From NCBI GenBank assembly GCA_964372095.1, contig CAYJPV010000013.1, positions 1-64,000 on the forward strand: a stretch of 64,000 nt of DNA, in the 5' to 3' direction. Position numbers and translations under genes: made by a program. Below, one piece after another: positions 1 through 6,080 of the stretch (position 1 is its first letter; the number at the start of each line of letters is the position of its first letter). The notes beneath the pieces were generated by a model. That model saw only the letters and a program-made list of their open reading frames with translations, had not been told where the DNA came from and did not search any database. Source of the DNA: CAYJPV01 sp964372095. Lineage in GTDB: Bacteria; Acidobacteriota; Vicinamibacteria; Vicinamibacterales; JAKQTR01.

Positions 1-45
1 GTGGGGGTGGTTGTCTTAAACACTCCTTTTCTCCGTGCCGTGCCT

Positions 46-79
46 TCCCCAACCCCCAACCCCCAACCCCCAACCCCCA
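46..79. repeat. heptamer repeat, CCCCAAC class
   Basis: About five tandem copies of a 7-bp C-rich unit (CCCCCAA) lie just beyond the 3' end of the minus-strand gene that follows. This is the first of fourteen 7-bp-period tracts in the gene gaps of this window. Bases 1-45 show no gene or other feature. Confidence 0.85.
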
Positions 80-84
80 GCGTC

Positions 85-1098
85 CTACCGTGCCACCACA
101 ACCGTCACGGGGCGAAGCAGGCGCACGGTGACTGACGTGCCGGCCTGGAGGACCGCGGCGTTGCGGTCGCCGGCCATGACGGCAGCCGCGCCACCGGCCG
201 CGCCCACTGATCCGCCAATCGCCGCGCCTTTCTTGCCTCCCAGGATGGCCCCCAGGATGGCGCCGCCGGCCGCCGCCGCGCCCATCTTGCCGGCGGCTTC
301 CTGCCCGGGCGCTTCGCCTTCGCGGTAGATCGCATCGGTCTGAATCGTGGTCCGCGTGCCGTCACCCATCACGAGCGTGTGGAAGCGGATGCCGAGGCGC
401 GCACGATTGCGCATCTTGCCGCCCTTCTCCACCTGGGTGACCACACCGAGCACACGCGACCCGGCAGGAATGGCCACCAACGAGCCCACGCGGACGTCAC
501 GCGAGACATGGGCTTCCACCGGGTCTTCCACGCGCGCCATCTCACTGTGCACGGTCGAGTCGATCTTCAGTCCCAGCACCGAGTCGGCTTCGACTTCCAC
601 TTCGTCGAACTGCGGCTCGGGTTCGGCCGGGGGCGCGACGGGCTCAGGCAACAACGCGACAGGCAATTCGACGGGCGGCAACGTCACAACCGGCGGTTCG
701 GCACCGCTCAGGCCGACGGCGGTCCCGGCTGCGGGCTGCGACTGCGGCTGGTCTTTGGGTGCCGCCGGCTCCGCGGCCGGCCGCCTGGACGCGGTCTGGC
801 TGGCGGGCGGGCTCTTCTTCGCAGGCGTCGTGTTCTTCGTGGGTGCGTTCACCCGGGCAGCGGCCACGGGAGGCGGCTCGGGCGCCGCCGTTGGCGCCAC
901 CGAAGCAGCAAGCCCCTCAACCGGTGGCTGCGTGACGGGTACCGGTGCCGGCACCCGGACCGGCTCGGCCGGCACGGCATTCGCCGCGGGGGCGGGGGCT
1001 GTCTGGACGATGCCCGTCCGGGTGGCGAAGTAGCCGCCGACACCCGCGGCCAGTACGCAGAGCACGACCGTGAGTCCGACAATGACATGCTTCGACAT
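85..1098 (-). CDS. membrane-anchored glycine-zipper protein of unknown function
   Basis: Not assigned to a known function. The 337-residue product begins with a transmembrane anchor (about residues 5-25), followed by a long Pro/Ala/Val/Glu-rich linker to about residue 165. The C-terminal part has a beta-type segment with IPAGSRVLGVV, faintly like the C-terminal region of TrbI/VirB10 proteins, and then a Gly/Ala zipper (about 267-305, with GGAILGAILGG). The architecture suggests an inner-membrane protein whose linker crosses the periplasm; this is inference. ATG 1098 was chosen because AAGGAG lies 8 nt upstream. ATG 1104 lies only 2 nt from that site, and an open frame continues to 1173 without support. 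It is transcribed away from the methyltransferase at 1423. Confidence 0.75.
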   Translation of the reverse strand: MSKHVIVGLTVVLCVLAAGVGGYFATRTGIVQTAPAPAANAVPAEPVRVPAPVPVTQPPVEGLAASVAPTAAPEPPPVAAARVNAPTKNTTPAKKSPPASQTASRRPAAEPAAPKDQPQSQPAAGTAVGLSGAEPPVVTLPPVELPVALLPEPVAPPAEPEPQFDEVEVEADSVLGLKIDSTVHSEMARVEDPVEAHVSRDVRVGSLVAIPAGSRVLGVVTQVEKGGKMRNRARLGIRFHTLVMGDGTRTTIQTDAIYREGEAPGQEAAGKMGAAAAGGAILGAILGGKKGAAIGGSVGAAGGAAAVMAGDRNAAVLQAGTSVTVRLLRPVTVVVAR

Positions 1099-1277
1099 GG
1101 GCATCACTCCTTCGACGAGGTGGGCAGCAAGTCCCGTACCCGCCCAGCGGGAGAGCCCTGCGACCATAACCACATGTTTGACGGTAGTTTAGCAGAATTG
1201 GATGACTCGGGGCCTGTCTCCCGGCGGTGACAACTCTGCAGCCACAGGCGACAGTCCCGGGGGCCGGGGCTCGGGGC

Positions 1278-1410
1278 CGGGAAGTAGGAGCAGGAAGCAG
1301 GAAGTAGGAAGTAGGAAGTAGGCAGTAGGGAGTGGTTCCGCCTTGCCCCTTGCCCCTTGTCCCTTGTCCCTGCCCAAGTCCCATGCCCCATGCCCCATGT
1401 CCCATGTCAC
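1278..1410. repeat. compound heptamer repeat (GGAAGTA, CCTTGCC, CCCCATG classes)
   Basis: This fills the gap between two divergent genes (1099-1422). Units of GGAAGTA and its variants come first, then CCTTGCC/CCTTGTC, then CCCCATG/TCCCATG. All have a 7-bp period but different sequences. The tract is open in the frame of the next gene and would give a false Pro/Cys-rich N-terminus if an upstream ATG were chosen. The rest of the gap (1099-1277) shows no clear promoter. Confidence 0.85.
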
Positions 1411-1422
1411 AATGGCCCAAGC

Positions 1423-2169
1423 ATGACGATTCTCGAGCAGTTCGTGCGGGACGGCGACCGGCTGTTCCGGTGGCGCAGCCACTTCCCCCTGGTTCTTGTG
1501 CCGGTGCTCGTGGCGGGCGTGTTCCTGGAAGGGCCGCCGTTCGGGGCGCTTGGCGCCGAGCGTGCCTGGGAGGTCCTTTCGGTGGCGGTTGCGCTGGCGG
1601 GACTGGCGATTCGGGCCTGGGCGGTCGGAACGGCTCCGCGCGGTACGTCGGAGCGCAGCACGTCTCGTCCTCGCGCATCCCAGTTGCGGACGACAGGGCT
1701 CTACTCGATGGTGAGGCATCCGCTCTACCTCGCCAACGGGCTGATGGCCCTGGGTATCGGGCTGTTCCCGGGCGTCTGGTATCTTCCGCCGATTGTCGTG
1801 ATGGGCACATTGCTGTATTACGAACGTATTGCCGCCCGCGAGGAGCAGTTCCTGGACGGGTTGTTCGGCCCCGCGTTCCGCGAGTGGGCATCGCGCGTGC
1901 CGGCCATCGTGCCGCGGCTCGCCGGCTGGGTCCCCTCGACAATGGCGGTATCCTGGCGCAAGATTCTGCGCGGCGAGTTCCACGGACTGCTCGTGATCAC
2001 GGCGAGCGTCTTCGTGCTCGACAGCGCCCAGGCCTGGAGCCGATCGCGCACGTTCCAGCCAGATCCGCTGTGGACGTGGGTGTTCGTGGCCACGGCCGCG
2101 ATGTTTCTGGTGGCGCGCACGCTCAAGAAGCACACACGCGTGCTCACGGACGACGCAGACAGAGGCTAG
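1423..2169 (+). CDS. isoprenylcysteine carboxyl methyltransferase-like membrane protein
   Basis: A probable S-adenosylmethionine-dependent methyltransferase of the integral-membrane ICMT/PEMT superfamily. Several hydrophobic helices lead to the family signature RTTGLYSMVRHPLYLANG (about residues 90-107), in which the RHP motif and a following YYER segment (about 140) form the cofactor-binding part. Bacterial members methylate lipids or small acids; the substrate here cannot be read from sequence. A C-terminal extension of about 70 residues with two more hydrophobic stretches is unusual. ATG 1423 is preferred because everything upstream in frame is translated heptamer repeat. The TAG stop is the first TAG of a GAGGCTA repeat tract. 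Confidence 0.8.
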   Translation: MTILEQFVRDGDRLFRWRSHFPLVLVPVLVAGVFLEGPPFGALGAERAWEVLSVAVALAGLAIRAWAVGTAPRGTSERSTSRPRASQLRTTGLYSMVRHPLYLANGLMALGIGLFPGVWYLPPIVVMGTLLYYERIAAREEQFLDGLFGPAFREWASRVPAIVPRLAGWVPSTMAVSWRKILRGEFHGLLVITASVFVLDSAQAWSRSRTFQPDPLWTWVFVATAAMFLVARTLKKHTRVLTDDADRG

Positions 2170-2205
2170 AGGCTAGAGGCTAGAGGCTAGAGGCTAGAGG
2201 CTAGG
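2163..2205. repeat. heptamer repeat, GAGGCTA class
   Basis: Five to six near-perfect tandem copies of GAGGCTA fill the gap between the methyltransferase and the next gene. The stop codon of the upstream gene is part of the first unit. Confidence 0.9.
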
Positions 2206-2213
2206 GGGGTGAC

Positions 2214-2681
2214 GTGCGACTGCGATACACGCTTCCATTACTCACGTGCCTGTCGATGGTCTTCGTCAGCCAGCCGGTACCCGCGGTGGCCGGCCAGAAT
2301 CAGTTGAGCCCGGTCGATCTCGTCCAGACGACGATCAACGCGCCGGGCAAGGTCAAGATCGGCAAGAAGTTCAGGATCATGGACGAACTCGAAAGCGTCG
2401 GCGACTCGGCGGCGGCGGTGTCGGTGACCTACTTCTACCTGTCGAAAGACGACAAGGTGGATGCAACCGACCTCGTCCTTGCCGGCCGGCGCGTGCCGCC
2501 GCTTCCGCGGGGAGGCGTGCACCAGGAGTACACGGCGGCCACGATTCCCGCCACCGTCGAGCCGGGCCCGTACTTCCTGATCGTGCGGGCCAATGCGACC
2601 AGGACCGTGGATGAGCGGTACCTGGACAACAATACGCGAGCCACGAAGATCACCGTCGAGCCAGCCGAGGTCAAGAAATAG
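2214..2681 (+). CDS. secreted CARDB-like adhesion/Ig-fold protein
   Basis: A small exported protein of 155 residues. A signal peptide (about 1-26, ending at VAGQ) precedes a single beta-sandwich domain that resembles the CARDB (cell-adhesion related, APHP) family: VDLVQTTINAPGKVKIGKK opens the domain, the phrase PGPYFLIVRAN sits in the middle, and the DNNTRATKITV ending is typical of the last strand. The role is probably structural or binding, in the periplasm or at the cell surface; no catalytic residues are seen. Translation starts at GTG 2214, close behind a G-rich stretch at the end of the heptamer tract. It precedes the pterin dehydratase by 15 nt, so co-transcription is possible. Confidence 0.65.
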   Translation: MRLRYTLPLLTCLSMVFVSQPVPAVAGQNQLSPVDLVQTTINAPGKVKIGKKFRIMDELESVGDSAAAVSVTYFYLSKDDKVDATDLVLAGRRVPPLPRGGVHQEYTAATIPATVEPGPYFLIVRANATRTVDERYLDNNTRATKITVEPAEVKK

Positions 2682-2696
2682 TCAGGACGTGCCGAC

Positions 2697-3026
2697 ATGC
2701 TGCTGACACGCGCGGACATCGAGCGGGAACTCGCAAGCCTGCATGGCTGGACGTGCGAGGCGGATCGTCTCGTGCGGACGTTTACGTTTGGCGGCTTTCC
2801 GGAAGCCGTGGCCTTCGTCGGCCGGCTGGTGCCGGGCGCCGAAGCCGCCGATCACCACCCCGACCTCATGATCCACTACCGCCGCGTCACGGTGGAGTGG
2901 TGGACGCATGACGAAGGCGGTGTGACCGGGAAGGACGTGGCCGGGGCGCGGATGACGGACGTGGCGGCGGCCGTACGTAGCCCCGGACCTTCAGGTCCGG
3001 GGTCATCCAAGCCCGTATGCGCCTGA
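2697..3026 (+). CDS. pterin-4a-carbinolamine dehydratase
   Basis: Dehydrates 4a-hydroxytetrahydropterin to quinonoid dihydropterin (EC 4.2.1.96), recycling the pterin cofactor of aromatic amino-acid hydroxylases. The family signature is clear: ADHHPDLMIHY (about residues 54-64, with the two active-site histidines HH), then the later VEWWTHDEGGVTGKD with the conserved W/H and D. The core ends near residue 92. The last 17 codons (SPGPSGPGSSKPVCA) are encoded by a perfect palindrome at 2981-3002 and what follows it, so the C-terminus looks acquired. No hydroxylase gene is nearby. It overlaps the MerR-type gene by 10 nt. Confidence 0.9.
   Translation: MLLTRADIERELASLHGWTCEADRLVRTFTFGGFPEAVAFVGRLVPGAEAADHHPDLMIHYRRVTVEWWTHDEGGVTGKDVAGARMTDVAAAVRSPGPSGPGSSKPVCA
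2981..3002. repeat. palindromic REP-like element in the 3' end of the pterin dehydratase gene
   Basis: CCCCGGACCT-TC-AGGTCCGGGG has perfect 10-bp arms around a 2-nt centre. It lies within the last codons of the dehydratase and 14 nt before the MerR-type start, so the transcript would fold a strong hairpin between the two genes. Confidence 0.8.
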
Positions 3027-3544
3027 AGAAGTACTACAGCTCGCGCGAGGTCGTTGGCGTGACCGGCCTGACGGCGGACCAGCTCCGCTGGTGGGAGCGG
3101 CAGAAACTCGTGTCGCCGGCCGTGGCGTCACATCGGACCGACGCCGGCGGGTTCACGGAGCGCCGTTACACGCCCGTCGATCTCCTCGAGTTGCTCGTGC
3201 TGGCCGATCTGCGGCGGCGCGGGTTCACGATTCCCGAACTGCTCGACCTGATTGCTGCGCTCAAGGAGTTCTTTGGCGTGCGGCTCTATGAGGCGGCGGG
3301 TGACGGTGGGTTGGTGACGTTGCTCACCGACGGCCGCGACATCTACGCGCGGACGCACGACGGCCGGCTGTTCAACATCCTGCGGGATCCCACGCAGGCG
3401 CTTCTGGTGATTGGCGGCGAGCAACGCTGGAAGAAGCTGGCGTCGCGGGCGCGGCCGAAGAAGACGGCGAAGCCCGCGACCCCGACAACGTCCGCCCGGC
3501 CCGCGAAGCTCAGGAAGCCCGCCCCGATCGACGACGAACACTGA
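3017..3544 (+). CDS. MerR-family transcriptional regulator
   Basis: A DNA-binding regulator of 175 residues. The N-terminal winged HTH of the MerR type spans about residues 5-75: YYSSREVVGVTGLTADQLRWWE is the recognition helix region and FTERRYTPVDLLELLVLADLRRRGFTIPEL the wing and second helix. It is followed by a short middle region and a Lys/Ala/Pro-rich, probably disordered tail (about 145-175). There is no metal-binding cysteine pattern, so the ligand is unknown. It is translationally linked to the dehydratase upstream through a 10-nt overlap. Confidence 0.8.
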   Translation: MRLKKYYSSREVVGVTGLTADQLRWWERQKLVSPAVASHRTDAGGFTERRYTPVDLLELLVLADLRRRGFTIPELLDLIAALKEFFGVRLYEAAGDGGLVTLLTDGRDIYARTHDGRLFNILRDPTQALLVIGGEQRWKKLASRARPKKTAKPATPTTSARPAKLRKPAPIDDEH

Positions 3545-3561
3545 CGGGCCGAACCTGTCGG

Positions 3562-5127
3562 CTACTCCCCGCGCGGCTCCGGTTCCCTGATCGCGAAAAT
3601 GCGCTGGTGCTCGCTGACGACGTAGATCAGTCCCGGCCCTCCGATGACGAGCCTTCCTGGCTTCTTCACCGGTACCGACCACCGCAGTTGGCCTTCGTCG
3701 GTGAGCGAGCGAACGGAATCGAGCGCGTTCAGGTACACATGCCCGCGACCGTCGATGACGACGTAACCGAACACGGGCCCGCCTTCGGGCATGTCGTATC
3801 GCCAGCGCACACGGCCATCCTTGCTGAGCGCCACCAGGCCGCCGGAGTACCGGTAATACAGCTGGCCATCTTTGCTGATCGCAAGCGGGTACCAGGACTT
3901 CGTCCCAGTCAGGCCGTCGCGGCGCCAGAGCAGATTGCCCGCGGGGTCGAACGCCAACAGGGATCCATCGTAGCTTGCGAAGAAGATGCGGTCGTCTGTC
4001 GAGACAACCGGCGTCGAGAACGGAAGACCCAGATCGCGTGTCCACCGGATCTTGCCGTCAGATGCGACGGACCAGATCGAGACCTGGTTATAGGTGCTGC
4101 CATCCGTCCCGACGTAGAGGTTGTTCCGGCTGTCGACGGCGACGGCACCCATGGCGTAGCCGGCCAGGACGGTGGTCCATCTGTTCTCGCCCGCTGGCGA
4201 ATACGCGCGCAACGCGCACACTTCGTCGATCTGGTACGCGGTTTCGTCGGGGCCGATCGTGGGTGCCTGCGTCATGGCGAACTGCTCGCGCGTCCAGACG
4301 ACCCGGCCCGCCGAGTCGATCGACACGACGTAGGTCCGCATCACGGCGCGCGGATTCGTGTAGTGCGCGCCGATGAACGCCGAGGCCGGCAACAAAGCAA
4401 AACCCGCAGGCCCGACGGTTGTGAACGGGTGTTCGAGGGGCACCGACCACACCTTCCCGCCCGTGGGGGCAACCGCCGCCACCTCTCCAGGCCAGCCGAG
4501 GACGATTTCGCCCCTGGCGTTGACGACCAGGAAGTCGTCGTTGCCGGGAACGTGGCCGAGGAATCCGAGCAGGCGGGGTGCGCTGAACAGCAGCGAGGCA
4601 GTCGAGCCCGTTGACGGCCCCGTCAACGGGCTCTGATTGCTCTGGCGCCAGTCGTGGGCTGAAGATGGCCATGCCCCGCGGCCGGACTCCGAGTCGCTCT
4701 GCGACCGCGCTGCCGCGGAGTCGGACCCGGCCTTCGGCCCGGTGGTGGCCCGGGAGACTGTTCGCGATTGGAACACCCACACGAGGATTGCCAGGCCGCA
4801 GGCGAGCGCCAGCACCACGGCCACCGCGCGAGCACGGTGGCCCGCCGGCGGCGCAGGGACGGCCGCCACCGCTTCCGTCGCATCGCCGTCACTACCGCTG
4901 CCTGCGTGGGTGTCCGCCTCGGCTTCGCCTCGCCGGCCCTCGGCCGACTGGCGCCAATCCAGAAGTTCTGAAGGAATGGCGTAGACGATTTCGCTGGTGG
5001 GCGTCTTGATACGATGCACGGGCAGCGCGAGCACCGTTTCCCACCGCTGCACAGTCCTCGGGCTCTTCCCGAAGAATGCCGCGATCTCCTTCCAGCCGTT
5101 GAGCTGCGCCGGTACCTGCTCCGTCAT
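3562..5127 (-). CDS. HTH-transmembrane-PQQ propeller protein
   Basis: A three-part protein of 521 residues. An N-terminal HTH (about residues 9-50; LNGWKEIAAFFGKSPRTVQ is the core) should bind DNA in the cytoplasm. One transmembrane helix follows at about 105-125. The rest is a periplasmic beta-propeller of PQQ/BamB-like repeats (GKVWSVPLEHP, GRVVWTREQ, GKIRWTRDL, GNLLWRRDG, GRVRWRYDMP). It could be a one-component sensor, like CadC or ToxR in layout; that is inference. ATG 5127 follows the TM-free start shared with the paralogue downstream of it. An open frame to 5205 lacks support. A 28-bp palindrome (4604-4633) encodes part of the linker between the helix and the propeller. Confidence 0.75.
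   Translation of the reverse strand: MTEQVPAQLNGWKEIAAFFGKSPRTVQRWETVLALPVHRIKTPTSEIVYAIPSELLDWRQSAEGRRGEAEADTHAGSGSDGDATEAVAAVPAPPAGHRARAVAVVLALACGLAILVWVFQSRTVSRATTGPKAGSDSAAARSQSDSESGRGAWPSSAHDWRQSNQSPLTGPSTGSTASLLFSAPRLLGFLGHVPGNDDFLVVNARGEIVLGWPGEVAAVAPTGGKVWSVPLEHPFTTVGPAGFALLPASAFIGAHYTNPRAVMRTYVVSIDSAGRVVWTREQFAMTQAPTIGPDETAYQIDEVCALRAYSPAGENRWTTVLAGYAMGAVAVDSRNNLYVGTDGSTYNQVSIWSVASDGKIRWTRDLGLPFSTPVVSTDDRIFFASYDGSLLAFDPAGNLLWRRDGLTGTKSWYPLAISKDGQLYYRYSGGLVALSKDGRVRWRYDMPEGGPVFGYVVIDGRGHVYLNALDSVRSLTDEGQLRWSVPVKKPGRLVIGGPGLIYVVSEHQRIFAIREPEPRGE
4604..4633. repeat. palindrome inserted in frame in the HTH-PQQ gene
   Basis: GAGCCCGTTGACGG-CC-CCGTCAACGGGCTC has 14-bp perfect arms and a 2-nt centre. 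It encodes SPLTGPSTGS in the linker between the membrane helix and the propeller. Confidence 0.8.
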
Positions 5128-5230
5128 TACAACACCCCCGTCGCCAGGGCACAGCCGACTGACTTGTCCCGAGCCTCGTCGAGGGAAACCGGCCCCCACG
5201 GCCATGGCGAAGACAGAACACCCATGTCTG

Positions 5231-5252
5231 GCGTCCGGCTCGAGCCGGACGC
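5231..5252. repeat. palindromic REP-like element at the 3' end of the short HTH gene
   Basis: GCGTCCGGCT-CG-AGCCGGACGC has perfect 10-bp arms. It directly abuts the TGA stop (5254-5256) of the minus-strand gene and may act as its terminator. It shares the CGTCCGGCT arm with the elements at 15651 and 23161. Confidence 0.75.
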
Positions 5253-5253
5253 G

Positions 5254-5802
5254 TCAGCGCGCCGGAATCATCTCCGTTCTCCATCCTCCCAGACCGTCCG
5301 CGTAGCGCACCTCGGCGTGTTTGCGCAGCGGGCACTCGCGAAAGGGGTGGTCCAGCACGCCTGTGGCTTCGAGCCGCTGGTGGACGCTTTCGGCGCCGTC
5401 TGCCATGGTGAAGCTCCGAACCGTGTTCGAGTCAGGCGAGAAGGTGTAGAACGAAATCATATTCAACTGCTCTGATTCAATGACCGGAACCTGCCGGGTG
5501 GAACCATCGACCAGAAGGTCGTTCACCCAGTTGTAGTGGACGTCTTCGACGGAATGCTCAGCGTCGGCGGGACACTCGTCCGCCGCGGCCGGGTCGTCGC
5601 CGAGGCGCGTGCGTTCGTCTCTCCAGGCTTCCAGTTCGTGGACGAATGCGTAGACGACGTCTCCCGCCTCCGACTTGAGACGGCGCACAGGGAGGTGCAG
5701 CCTGGCCTCCCACCGCTGTACAGTCCTCGGGCTCTTGCCGAAAAACGCTGCGATTTCCTTCCAGCCGTTGAGCGGCGTGGGAAGCTGGTTGTGCTCCGTC
5801 AA
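5254..5802 (-). CDS. short HTH protein, paralogue of the HTH-PQQ protein
   Basis: Function not recognised beyond DNA binding. The N-terminal HTH (LNGWKEIAAFFGKSPRTVQ) is almost identical, in protein and DNA, to that of the HTH-PQQ protein next to it. The C-terminal part of about 130 residues is unrelated, acidic, without a membrane segment, and rich in predicted helix and strand (SEQLNMISFYTFSPDSN). The two genes point the same way, about 125 nt apart, so they look like a tandem duplication of the HTH with different partners. The start is uncertain. TTG 5802 matches the beginning of the paralogue and has AGAAGGG about 11 nt upstream; ATG codons at 5898 and 5925 would add residues with no counterpart. 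Confidence 0.6.
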   Translation of the reverse strand: MTEHNQLPTPLNGWKEIAAFFGKSPRTVQRWEARLHLPVRRLKSEAGDVVYAFVHELEAWRDERTRLGDDPAAADECPADAEHSVEDVHYNWVNDLLVDGSTRQVPVIESEQLNMISFYTFSPDSNTVRSFTMADGAESVHQRLEATGVLDHPFRECPLRKHAEVRYADGLGGWRTEMIPAR

Positions 5803-6025
5803 AAGCGCGCGACCCTTCTGCCCTGCTCGTGGCCAGGTGCCATGGGCCCCAATGGTAGGAAGAAATCGTGCCGGTGTCCCCGCGGATTGCACACTCATTT
5901 TGATGGGGGCGATCTTCTGTATCAAATGTCATACGCGAGGGGCAGCTCGGCTTCCAGTTGAGCCCAGCGCACGATCCGCGAGGACCACGTGAGCACCGCC
6001 CCGCCGCTGCCACCCGGCGGTTTCG

Positions 6026-6034
6026 TGCTATAAC
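6026..6034 (+). promoter_or_regulatory. candidate extended -10 promoter of the M14 peptidase gene
   Basis: TGC-TATAAC matches an extended -10 element (5 of 6 to TATAAT). It lies 46 nt before the start codon. No -35 hexamer at normal spacing is seen. Confidence 0.35.
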
Positions 6035-6080
6035 CCACCGATCGCCGCCGCACGCTCACGCAACCAGGAGGACCGCCTCG

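Noticed and set aside
1357..1422. N-terminal extensions of the methyltransferase, and likewise of the DUF5924-like gene (56739-56804)
   Set aside because: These codons translate heptamer repeats; the proteins start sensibly at the later ATG.
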